Part shown: positions 25,001-31,452 of the stretch, in pieces
Layout: each line of letters begins with the position of its first letter
Position numbering within the stretch: position 1 is the first letter of the stretch
IMG/VR virus record: IMGVR_UViG_3300013117_000507
Span: 1-37,954 of that record
DNA: 37,954 bases
DNA from: a virus
Reading direction: 5' to 3' (one strand)
Notes under the pieces: model-generated
Databases searched by the model: none
The model's input: the letters and a program-made list of their open reading frames with translations, nothing else
Told to the model about the DNA's origin: nothing
Position numbers and translations under genes: made by a program

Positions 25001-27936
25001 ACATCCACCGCGGCGGCATCTACTCGGAGCAGGCTGGCGCCTTCATGCACTCCCTGCACCCGATGATGTTGCCGGAGGACAGGTACTACGAGGCGGCGCC
25101 TGTGCCTCTGGGCGCCATCACCCGCGGGCAGGCACGACTCGGGTGGCCTGGCCAGATCCAGCCGTGGGGGCTCACCGGGGACATTCAGATCACTGGGCTC
25201 CTTCCGCCGGACCCGACGAAATCGAGGGCGATCCGCACCAGCGGAACCGTGCAGTTCGTCGTCTCCGACGCGACGATCCGTCTCTGGGAGCCCTTCGACC
25301 GTTTCATCGGCTGCCAAGTGGAGATCTCCGGGTCGGCGGACGACGACGGCATCTACGTCATCATCAACGCCGTGCCGGTCGACCAGGCGGCGATGCCCGA
25401 CTACACCCTGGAGCTCGAGCTCCTCGGCACCAACACCATCGCAGCGCCGCTGACGTGGGCAGACGGTGACCCGGCGGCGCCATCGCTGGCGGTCCTCGGC
25501 GCGCGGTGGCACTACGGCTACGTGGACGTGGCCGGGTTCACGCTGTACGGCACCGAGACCAAGGTCCCCTATATCGTCGGGAAGGACTTCGGAAGCGGCG
25601 GGCCGGGCGGCGGTTCGGGCGGAGGTTCCAGCGCAGGCGGCCCGCAGCCGGCCCCCATCGAGCTGCTGCGCGACCGCGCGCCGCACGAGTACCCCGTGAT
25701 TGGGGCCCGGATGAACGACACGACGACGCTACTGCGTGGGGGCGACCTGATCAACCTCACGAGCCCGGAGCCGGCGTGGCCAGCCTACGGCAAGTTCTAC
25801 CACGCACCACACTCACTGGCCGGGATGATCGACCAGCCCTACGGGCACGGCGACAGCGACATCGGCGAGATGATCACGGATCCGACGAGCGACTGGCTGG
25901 CCGAGGAGCCGTTCCTCAACAGCGGGTGGTGCGGCGCCTACGGGCGCATGATCGCACCGGCGCCGCCCAACTTCGGCCCGTTCCTCGACGACGCGTTGAG
26001 CTCCCGCGCCGACAACGCCATGAACTTCTGGAACTCGGAGTGGGTGTGGACGCGGAACCTGATCAAGAACCAGACTCCGAGCGGGACGTTCTACGCTGGC
26101 ACCGGACCCGGTGTGGGGGCTGCCCTCGGTGACCCGTGGGCCATGTACTTCGAGTACGAACACGACCCGGGCGTGGCGCTGTATGTCCCTCGGAACATGT
26201 ACCGTGCGCTGGAGAAGGGGCAGCGGCTGCTCCGGAACCACCACTACAACGTGGTGGTGCGCTTCGAGGCTCGTTTCGAGACGATCCTCGGCAACATCGA
26301 CCAGACCGAAGTCGAGGTCATCGCCCGGCTCGTCAGCGACAATGGCACGGTGCATCAGATGGCGTCCGTCATGGTCCCGGTGAACGCCGCGGCCGCCTCG
26401 AAGTACGAGGTGCACCTCAACCTCGGAGAGCGGCTCCGCGAAGCCAACATGATGACCTTTGAGGAGGAGAACGACTGGCGCGTGGAGATCGGCATCGGCA
26501 AGATCACGGCCGACGCGCCGCTCCTCATCGCACAGCGAGGACGCCTCCACCTCTGGCAGATCTCCGTGGACCAGGACCACCAGGTGCTGGTCGACCAGGG
26601 CAGCCGTGTCGTCGAAGGCACGGTCTCCGCGCAGGGCTTCCGGGCCCTCAGCCCCATCCGGGACTACATGGTGATGGGCCCTGGCGACGCCCAGCTGTAC
26701 CTGCCACCGGGGTACGCCGCGGAGCCATCCATCAAGGCGACGTCGGACTACGTCGGGCTGGATCTCCCCATCGATCCACCTGCGCACTTCATGCTCAACT
26801 GCAACTACGAGAAGGAGGACGGCGAGCAGCACGACCACCGTGCTTGGTGCCGCGTCGCTGACTTCATCGACTTCCGCCGCGGCATCGACTCGGCGTCCAT
26901 CCGGTTCTTGATGAAGTGGACCGACCCCTACGTCCACTACCTGTCGCGGACCGGAGGCGACCCGCTCGGCGACGAGGACACGGACGGCTACGCGCCGCCA
27001 TCGCGCGTCGGGTTCATCGTCCCGCTGCGGGTGCCGCATGGCGCCCGGATCATCGGGGCCGACCTGCAGATGTCGTTCCAGCCGCAGTTCTACGACGACG
27101 GCGAGGACCACAAGGCGAAGCTCACCATCTGGGGGGACCGCAGACCGTTCGTCGGGCCGGGGGCGGAGGACGACCTGGTCGGCTGCCGCATCCGCATCGT
27201 CCGGCTGCATCTGTTCCCCGACGCCGACGAGGCCGTGAGGCGCATCGGGAACGAGTTCTCGAACGACCCGTCCGGCGGCGCCTTCGAGAACGGGGTGCAC
27301 GCCAGCGTGCGCTGCAACTTCGAGGACCCGTGGGACGCAGGGCTCCGCCACCAGGACGTCGGCTTCTACGAGGTGCTGTTCGGTAGCTACATGGTGCTCC
27401 CGGAGGAGCCCACGTACCTCCCGGTGAACAGCGCCATCCGCACCAACTTCGTCGGCCACTACGGCGGGGCGCTGTGGAACCTCCCCATCGGCGCGGAGAT
27501 GTTCGCTCGCCGCCGGTACTTCTTCTTGACCGGGCAGGGTGGCGATGACCCGGACCCCGAGGTGGTGCCGTTCCGGCACAGCAAGCCGGAGGTGTGGGTG
27601 GCCGACACACGGCAGTTCGCCTACTACGCCATCATCGACGCCTGGGGCCGCGGCGACGTCGACACCCCGCACGGGGACGTGCTCGGCAAGAACGGCGACG
27701 CGCCAGACCCGGCGGTCGATGGCCCGTGGCTCGGGTCGGGGATGTACAGCCCATACTGGATGAGCCTGGACCGGAGGAAGCCGGAGATCCCGCCGACGGC
27801 GATGGCGTCGTGGACGAAGATCTCGCAGGCGGACGAGGACAAGGAGACCTACCTCAGGATCCTCCGTCGGTCCGCGGCGATGAAGTTCCGCGGCCTGCGG
27901 ATGACCTACGAGTGGGACCGGCTGCGGCCGGGCTAG
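22006..27936 (+). CDS. Giant tail fibre/virion surface protein, 1976 aa
   Basis: Long acidic, beta-rich protein with no enzyme motif recognised. Residues 48-108 show a flagellin-IN-like pattern (VVLSALDITTIVADIDAALG, then GFVAIYSSTIGAGASVTIV). Small GR/GG-Y-x-x-I...G-x-Y/F-x-I modules occur near 585, 741 and 1103, similar to those of the two preceding giants. Residues about 1197-1215 form a flexible linker (GGPGGGSGGGSSAGG) that splits the chain into a 1195-residue N-terminal part and a 760-residue C-terminal part with lectin- or jelly-roll-like strands. The end is basic (RILRRSAAMKFRGLRMTYEW). The ATG at 22006 overlaps the previous stop after a GGGAGG. This is a likely host-binding fibre; receptor and fold are unknown. 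Confidence 0.7.
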   Translation: MSLRFLRRPFLMGNTPIDVLSQPYIRGQIRRDDTSREFPGLTLPARLAVLIDGDPDVDAPVEVVLSALDITTIVADIDAALGVTGTAKEEEGFVAIYSSTIGAGASVTIVPVSAGVDASFYLGFPRWPNPISRVESGDVAWTPPRGRVDNNPLGTGFIATGDQMAADAQNRGLMLLSANTESLYQTVTRELARGMEVDVDETDPNWAARIVTDGAGNIVQLDLSDLSPWPLLEERIYVGNGYVDRLSTLTEIGQFFAVMRNDLVEIIEGGEAVRVAGVHRGQRVAPTPDFVDETSPPTNPLIDVADWTTHDGSNVLGVDCIKTAAVPIDEIQNRCVVRVAGATFITDGVVDGDKAVVSGSTINDPFNHDGTYRVERVIDEEHLELGAWTPGDRAELNPDTSGAFGSVEVSSGGLFADGIWLTFEPAIPAGTLFKVVCGAAVTLANMPVDHFLRMNIRSFDEVDDLVQEVIRKMKGPLVDSTDDFTSAPFAHSIAGGSTYAGEPDVTQELQWRRTTLQGAYDGQGRGAGGGFMVEVDDRPPRWQVNSTRTPKPGTVLRTGTPGVPAQFLAGNIFFATGEAFTLDDVGRYILVRGALPAGLDPNATFKIIDYLDSESVIVSEETSAPGQIPVGSVEEYAIIEGRFEDWNAAMVWHVIEQVNPTARWGGVYFEDMNPYGDYDPGHALNALREAPQHSGDASILRYFDITFDGGDDWIRVPFDPTDSGNVRFGYDDDTGEYRPGGYIAITHSQENAGWYHVVQGEMGAGAGRLRLANLDGSKPNFAADATGEAKAHLYVATELSNETFDLTPIAASAGIRRIGKFFYEDGYDLDNLQGVVGIGWRGVGSGLWANLNDPSFKSIDRIPDATRGPAMRFTSYSPAYGLFNRHYGDPDNAGASYRGYWAMYMQALTRSLDQTKTGPMMRGGAGMLVQLGWDPGLFVLSKETGNTNFVSMDYPWLESAAAIVAAGENPQTQLQSGAHEFTGAMYQPDARMWSADHNDIHRGGIYSEQAGAFMHSLHPMMLPEDRYYEAAPVPLGAITRGQARLGWPGQIQPWGLTGDIQITGLLPPDPTKSRAIRTSGTVQFVVSDATIRLWEPFDRFIGCQVEISGSADDDGIYVIINAVPVDQAAMPDYTLELELLGTNTIAAPLTWADGDPAAPSLAVLGARWHYGYVDVAGFTLYGTETKVPYIVGKDFGSGGPGGGSGGGSSAGGPQPAPIELLRDRAPHEYPVIGARMNDTTTLLRGGDLINLTSPEPAWPAYGKFYHAPHSLAGMIDQPYGHGDSDIGEMITDPTSDWLAEEPFLNSGWCGAYGRMIAPAPPNFGPFLDDALSSRADNAMNFWNSEWVWTRNLIKNQTPSGTFYAGTGPGVGAALGDPWAMYFEYEHDPGVALYVPRNMYRALEKGQRLLRNHHYNVVVRFEARFETILGNIDQTEVEVIARLVSDNGTVHQMASVMVPVNAAAASKYEVHLNLGERLREANMMTFEEENDWRVEIGIGKITADAPLLIAQRGRLHLWQISVDQDHQVLVDQGSRVVEGTVSAQGFRALSPIRDYMVMGPGDAQLYLPPGYAAEPSIKATSDYVGLDLPIDPPAHFMLNCNYEKEDGEQHDHRAWCRVADFIDFRRGIDSASIRFLMKWTDPYVHYLSRTGGDPLGDEDTDGYAPPSRVGFIVPLRVPHGARIIGADLQMSFQPQFYDDGEDHKAKLTIWGDRRPFVGPGAEDDLVGCRIRIVRLHLFPDADEAVRRIGNEFSNDPSGGAFENGVHASVRCNFEDPWDAGLRHQDVGFYEVLFGSYMVLPEEPTYLPVNSAIRTNFVGHYGGALWNLPIGAEMFARRRYFFLTGQGGDDPDPEVVPFRHSKPEVWVADTRQFAYYAIIDAWGRGDVDTPHGDVLGKNGDAPDPAVDGPWLGSGMYSPYWMSLDRRKPEIPPTAMASWTKISQADEDKETYLRILRRSAAMKFRGLRMTYEWDRLRPG

Positions 27937-27949
27937 GAAGGGAGACGTC

Positions 27950-28441
27950 ATGCGAGACTTCGTTCTCATCACGCTCGCGCTCGTTGCGAGCATCGCTTGG
28001 TGCGCCGAGGTGCGCGCCCAGGACGACGACAGTGCCGCACCCGCGGCCGAGGAGGCCGACTACGAGCTCATGGACCCGGACGCCGAGGCCGACCCGGCAG
28101 ACGCCGCCGAGGCGCTCACAGGCGTCATCGACGGTGTCGCCGCGGTCAAGGCGGCCAAGGGGGACAAGACCGCCATGTTCCTCGCCATCTCTGGGCTCAT
28201 CGCGGCCATCCTGAAGCTGCTGCTGTGGGCGGCGAGGACCTGGTTCCGCAAGCTGTTCGAGAAGGGGTTCGTGCTCCGGATCATCTGCGTGGTGGTGGGC
28301 TTCGCCGTCTACCTCCTATCGGACTTCGCGGCGGGGGTGGAGTGGTACAACGCCCTCATCCTTGCCCTCGGAGGTCCGGGCGCCATCCTCATCACGGAGC
28401 TGCAGAAGATCGGACGCGACATCGCCGCCAGCAAGGAGTAG
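27950..28441 (+). CDS. Membrane protein with signal peptide, holin candidate, 163 aa
   Basis: Residues 1-23 look like a cleavable signal peptide (FVLITLALVASIAWCAEVRA, followed by QDDD). Residues 24-55 are an acidic, disordered linker. Three hydrophobic segments follow: about 75-99 (AMFLAISGLIAAILKLLLWA), 107-123 (FVLRIICVVVGFAVYLL) and 132-150 (WYNALILALGGPGAILI), separated by a basic loop (RTWFRKLFEKG). The small size, several membrane segments and place at the end of the structural operon fit a holin, but no endolysin is visible beside it, and a virion or injection-associated membrane protein is possible. A GGAAGGGAG ribosome-binding site precedes the ATG. Confidence 0.62.
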   Translation: MRDFVLITLALVASIAWCAEVRAQDDDSAAPAAEEADYELMDPDAEADPADAAEALTGVIDGVAAVKAAKGDKTAMFLAISGLIAAILKLLLWAARTWFRKLFEKGFVLRIICVVVGFAVYLLSDFAAGVEWYNALILALGGPGAILITELQKIGRDIAASKE

Positions 28442-28444
28442 GCC

Positions 28445-29458
28445 ATGGAGCCGGCTGTCTACGCATCGTTCGTCGAGCATCTGGGGCGGATGGCCTCCGA
28501 CGCCGAGGTGAAGACCGCAGCGCAGGAGGGGCAGCCGGCTCTGCCCGACGCAGACCCCCTGCTGGACGAGTACGTGCAGCGGATGAACCGCGCCGGGATG
28601 ACGGCAGCGGCTGTCCCCGCGGCGGGAGGGGCGGCGCTGACGGCAGCATCCTTCCTCCCGAAGGGGCCGGTCGGCCGTTGGGCCCTCCGTGCGCCCGGCA
28701 TCGCGGGTCTGGGCCTCGGCGCTCTCATGGGCACCACAGTCCCCGGGTACAACAAGGCCCGCGGACTGGTCGCCAGGCAGCTGCAGGGCGGCACGCTCAC
28801 ACCGGACGAGGAGGCGCAGCTGCGGATGCTCAACCCCTCGGGGTCGATGGTCGGCGAGATGGGTGGAGTCCAGGCCCGGCTGACTGGCAAGCCCGTGGAC
28901 CTCAGCTACTTCCGCGAGCTGTACGAGCAACCGGAGGAGGGCAAGACGGCGGGGAAGAAGACCGTAGCGGAGATCACGAAGGAGCAGGCCAAGCGACACG
29001 CCCTCCTGGGCGGTGCCGCCGGTGCAGGCAATCTGAGCACGGCCGTGAAGAAGAAGCCCGGCGAGACGCTGCTGCAGGCGGTGCGGCGCATCGCCGGCAA
29101 GAAGAAGCAGTCCTCGGTGAAGGAGGCCTTCTTGGGCCTGTTCGGCCCACCCAGGGAGTACGTGCAGGCGGTGGCGGCGACTGCCGGCATCCCACCGGAG
29201 CACGCCAAGGTCTACGTCCGCAACCTGCGGCCGCACAAGACCGATGTCCAACCTGCGCAGTTCGCCGCGGACATCAAGCCCGTCTGGGACATCAAGGAGA
29301 ACCAGTACAATCCCCTGCAGCAGGGGCTGGTCGCCACGCAGCAGGGCTCACCGGAGGAGGCGGCCTACCTCCAGCAGCACGGCAAGGACCTCGACCGGCT
29401 GTACGGCTCCTGGGTCCAGGGGCAGCGAGACCTGATGACCCGGTACCGGGGAGGCTGA
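28445..29458 (+). CDS. Hypothetical protein with hydrophobic Gly/Ala segment, 337 aa
   Basis: Unrecognised 337-aa protein. Residues 1-50 are helical and acidic. Residues 55-105 hold a Gly/Ala-rich hydrophobic stretch (AAAVPAAGGAALTAASFLP, then GIAGLGLGALMGTTVPGY) that could insert in or associate with a membrane. Residues 165-240 are Lys/Gly-rich (GKTAGKKTVAEITKEQAKRH; VKKKPGETLLQAVRRIAGKK). The C-terminus is mostly helical and ends YGSWVQGQRDLMTRYRGG. Amphipathic, Gly-rich, basic proteins at this genome position are often packaged and ejected with DNA, but that is a guess. SD is AAGGAG, with a 3-nt gap to the preceding stop. Confidence 0.6.
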   Translation: MEPAVYASFVEHLGRMASDAEVKTAAQEGQPALPDADPLLDEYVQRMNRAGMTAAAVPAAGGAALTAASFLPKGPVGRWALRAPGIAGLGLGALMGTTVPGYNKARGLVARQLQGGTLTPDEEAQLRMLNPSGSMVGEMGGVQARLTGKPVDLSYFRELYEQPEEGKTAGKKTVAEITKEQAKRHALLGGAAGAGNLSTAVKKKPGETLLQAVRRIAGKKKQSSVKEAFLGLFGPPREYVQAVAATAGIPPEHAKVYVRNLRPHKTDVQPAQFAADIKPVWDIKENQYNPLQQGLVATQQGSPEEAAYLQQHGKDLDRLYGSWVQGQRDLMTRYRGG

Positions 29459-29459
29459 G

Positions 29460-29753
29460 ATGGACGAGCTTCGAGACGATGTGTTCCTGCAGACCCAGCG
29501 GTACTGCGCTGCCGAGAGGCGCCCCACCGAGCGCGCCAAGCCGCCGGGCAAGCCCCGACCGCCGCGGACCGACGCGCCCCCGAGGATGGCCGAGGGGCCC
29601 CCTCCCGCCGTGACCCCCATGCGAGCTGGGCCCGTGGGCGCCAGGAGGATGCTCAAGGTGCGTCGCAACCGCAAGATCACGTCGTCCCACGTGGGTCGGC
29701 TCGCCGGCATCGTCAAGGCGCGAACGAAGCGATCTAAAAAGCGGGGCGGCTGA
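29460..29753 (+). CDS. Small very basic protein, 97 aa
   Basis: Unrecognised 97-aa protein that closes the + strand block. Residues 20-55 are Pro/Arg-rich and disordered (RRPTERAKPPGKPRPPRT). Residues 60-97 are strongly basic (ARRMLKVRRNRKITSSHVGR, then KARTKRSKKRGG). A DNA- or RNA-binding role is suggested only by charge. The ATG starts 1 nt after the previous TGA, with GGGGAGG upstream. A strong hairpin begins 4 nt past its stop. Confidence 0.58.
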   Translation: MDELRDDVFLQTQRYCAAERRPTERAKPPGKPRPPRTDAPPRMAEGPPPAVTPMRAGPVGARRMLKVRRNRKITSSHVGRLAGIVKARTKRSKKRGG

Positions 29754-29757
29754 CGAT

Positions 29758-29785
29758 GGCGGAGCCCCCGTCCGGGGGCCCCGCC
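29758..29785. terminator. Bidirectional hairpin between convergent operons
   Basis: A 12-bp stem (GGCGGAGCCCCC pairing with GGGGGCCCCGCC, one A-C mismatch) encloses a GTCC tetraloop. It lies in the 39-bp gap between the end of the + strand late block and the end of the - strand replication block, where a terminator for both is expected. No T-run follows on either strand, so it would act as a strong GC hairpin or with Rho rather than as a classical intrinsic terminator. Confidence 0.6.
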
Positions 29786-29792
29786 GGTGTCG

Positions 29793-29966
29793 TCAGAGGC
29801 TGAGGTCCGGCCTGTCAATGGCCCGGACCGCGAGACGCATCAGGCGCGTCAGGGTGGCCGTGGGCTGCTCGCCCGCATGCACAACGAGTCCGACCTTCTC
29901 GGCGAAGCGCGACAGCTCATCCGGGTTCTCCATCATCGCCCGGAGCTCGTTGCTGTCGACACGCAC
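29793..29966 (-). CDS. Short hypothetical protein, 57 aa
   Basis: Last gene of the - strand block. The peptide VRVDSNELRAMMENPDELSR, then FAEKVGLVVHAGEQPTATLT and RLMRLAVRAIDRPD, is probably a two- or three-helix protein. The GTG at 29966 is 14 nt after the previous stop, but no good Shine-Dalgarno is visible; ATG 29936 is an alternative. The open frame runs further upstream, antisense to nothing and over the preceding gene in another frame, so the start is uncertain. Function unknown. Confidence 0.45.
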   Translation of the reverse strand: MRVDSNELRAMMENPDELSRFAEKVGLVVHAGEQPTATLTRLMRLAVRAIDRPDLSL

Positions 29967-29980
29967 GTAGTCCGAGGGGT

Positions 29981-30775
29981 CTAGGAAGGGTCCTCGAGCA
30001 GACCCCCGAGCCGCTCCGCGACGGCGGCGGCGTCCTCGGGCTCCATGTACATCTGGCACACCAGGTGGGCGGCGCCGGCGAGGACGCGCTGGCCCTCGAT
30101 GATGGTCTCCTGGTTGGCGACGATGGTGGCGTGGGTCTCGGAGTGCTCGTTCAGCACGTCGGAGTGGGAGTCGACGACGGCGGCCAGGTTGCCGAGGTCC
30201 TCCTTGGTGGCGGCGTCGGACGGTGGTGGAGCGGCGGTGCCGGCCTTGCCGCCCTTCTTGCCGGCCGGCTTCTTGGCGGGGGCCTTCTTGCCGGCGGGCT
30301 TCTTGCCGGCGGGCTTGCGCGCGGCCGCCTTGCGGGCCGGCTTCTTGTCCGGCTCCTCGGTCGCCTCGCCGCCGAACTCCTGCTCGAGCACCCACTCCAG
30401 CAGGTCCTCGTGCTTGTAGTTCAGCGAGTCGTTGTGGTCCATCCCGAGCTTGATGGCGATCTTGCGGAGTGCCATCCGGCTGAGGTCTTCGAGTTCGGCC
30501 CGGCGGGCCTCGATGCTTGCCATGTAGGAACCCTCCTTCAGGTCCAGAGTTGCATGATGTTCTGTCAGTACTCTGACCGCCAGTGTGCCTGCGGTCTCCA
30601 GGGCGCGCTGCCTCGCAGCAGCAACAACGGGAGGGCACACCTCCCAAGTTTCGCAATCGTACGTGAGTAGGGCGTCGGGGCCTGTCGTCTTCAGGATCCT
30701 GCGTGCCGTTCGGCACCGGCCGAGCCTCCCGCAGTCCATGCAGGTAGCGCGTTCCATCTCGAAGTCAGACGACAT
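29981..30775 (-). CDS. Cys-motif segment joined to Rho_N-like, histone H1-like lysine-rich protein, 264 aa
   Basis: From ATG 30775 the product is 264 aa. Residues 12-55 carry a Cys cluster (CMDCGRLGRC, later YDCETWEVC). At 30523 an internal ATG preceded by GGAGG at good spacing begins MASIEARRAELEDLSRMALR, which resembles a Rho-N/SAP-like DNA-binding helix pair (LRKIAIKLGM, YKHEDLLEWVL). It is followed by a lysine/alanine/proline tail of histone H1 type (KKPAGKKAPAKKPAGKK) and a helical C-terminus (LAAVVDSHSDVLNEHSETHA). The codons between about 30524 and 30600 are less GC-rich at third positions, so the true gene may begin at 30523 (180 aa), with the upstream part a separate gene lacking a stop. 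A DNA-compacting or nucleoid-like role is inferred. Confidence 0.6.
   Translation of the reverse strand: MSSDFEMERATCMDCGRLGRCRTARRILKTTGPDALLTYDCETWEVCPPVVAAARQRALETAGTLAVRVLTEHHATLDLKEGSYMASIEARRAELEDLSRMALRKIAIKLGMDHNDSLNYKHEDLLEWVLEQEFGGEATEEPDKKPARKAAARKPAGKKPAGKKAPAKKPAGKKGGKAGTAAPPPSDAATKEDLGNLAAVVDSHSDVLNEHSETHATIVANQETIIEGQRVLAGAAHLVCQMYMEPEDAAAVAERLGGLLEDPS
30254..30313 (-). repeat. Four tandem 15-nt units encoding a KPAGK-type tail
   Basis: Four consecutive 15-nt units, read on the + strand as CTTCTTGCCGGCGGG and close variants, start at 30254, 30269, 30284 and 30299. The last two are identical, and the first two differ by substitutions. They encode the P-A-G-K-K repeats of the lysine-rich tail. 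Such arrays expand and contract by slippage, so repeat number may vary between related phages. Confidence 0.85.
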
Positions 30776-31088
30776 GCTCTCTGTTCTCGAGCCAGTGGTC
30801 AAGCGCCATCCCCATCGGGCAGCCGAACGTCAGGCACTCCCCCTGGCAGTGAGGCAGTTGGGTCTTGAGCGTGGCCCAGTGGCGGCGGATGAAGGCGTGG
30901 AGTGCCTCGCGGTACGGGACCGTGGGGCAGAGGTCATTGCGTGTGGGGTCTTCGATGCCGGAGACGATGCGCTCGAGGCGCACGCGGTCGATGCTGGGGT
31001 CGAGGATGCCCAGTCCTTGGGAGCGGGCGAGCTCGACCAGCTCACTGACGTTGAGCGCCTTGAGGATTCCGTCCACGTCTTGGGTCAT
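30765..31088 (-). CDS. Cys-rich small protein, 107 aa
   Basis: Unrecognised 107-aa protein. Residues 1-50 are helical (MTQDVDGILKALNVSELVEL, then DPSIDRVRLERIVSGI). The second half has Cys residues in C...CQGECLTFGC order, with one upstream Cys in NDLCPTVPY, which could bind zinc or an Fe-S cluster. It starts at ATG 31088 after an AGGAG-like element, overlaps the end of the preceding gene by 47 nt and overlaps the start of the next by 11 nt. The function is not recognisable; the cluster context suggests a DNA-metabolism accessory. Confidence 0.6.
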   Translation of the reverse strand: MTQDVDGILKALNVSELVELARSQGLGILDPSIDRVRLERIVSGIEDPTRNDLCPTVPYREALHAFIRRHWATLKTQLPHCQGECLTFGCPMGMALDHWLENREHVV

Positions 31089-31452
31089 AGTCCTCTTCTC
31101 CTCGGCAGCTGGTGCAGGTGTAGAACGGTCCGGACAGGATACATGCTTGGTACTCGAAGGTGGCCCCCGCCAACCCCGACTCCAGCGCGTTGCGCACGTC
31201 GGTAGCGAGGACCGGGTTCTCCTCCTTCAGGTGCGGCAAGAAGCCGTTGGACTTCGCCAACTCGGCGAGCCGCCCGACGGGGCAGCGGATCATCTTCCGC
31301 AGGTCGGGGACGATGAGCTCGAACGAGCCGCGCCCACATTCCTCGCAGAAGTCGTATGGCTGCGTCAGGCACTTCAGCCGGCTGGTCTGGTAGGGTTCCG
31401 ACCGCTGCTTCGGGGCGTGCCCGTAGCAGGTGATGGTCTTGCCGTCCTTCAT
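31042..31452 (-). CDS. Zinc-finger-like protein, 136 aa
   Basis: The ATG at 31452 overlaps the RusA-like stop (ATGA). The product has Cys residues in two groups: C (ITCYGH), C (RLKCLTQ) and CEEC (DFCEECGRGSFEL) in the first 45 residues, and CILSGPFYTCTSC near residues 104-116. This is compatible with one or two zinc sites. The middle (IVPDLRKMIRCPVGRLAELA) is helical. Function unknown; it belongs to the recombination cassette by tight linkage. Confidence 0.6.
   Translation of the reverse strand: MKDGKTITCYGHAPKQRSEPYQTSRLKCLTQPYDFCEECGRGSFELIVPDLRKMIRCPVGRLAELAKSNGFLPHLKEENPVLATDVRNALESGLAGATFEYQACILSGPFYTCTSCRGEEDYDPRRGRNPQGAQRQ

Noticed and set aside
21970-25686. Very long open frame on the - strand (1238 aa) opposite the 1976-aa gene, and similar ones at 923-2614, 7384-9321, 11704-13848 and 17511-19430
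   Set aside because: They mirror GC-rich third positions of the + strand genes, are Arg/Val/Gly/Asp/His-rich without domains, and lie wholly antisense to well-supported genes.
30254-30313. Possible CRISPR-like or regulatory repeat array
   Set aside because: The repeats are contiguous 15-nt units without spacers and encode a lysine-rich protein tail.
30564-30577. Inverted repeat GTCAG-TACT-CTGAC just upstream of the internal start at 30523
   Set aside because: Arms of only 5 bp, single copy and no matching site elsewhere seen; could be chance, so not called an operator.
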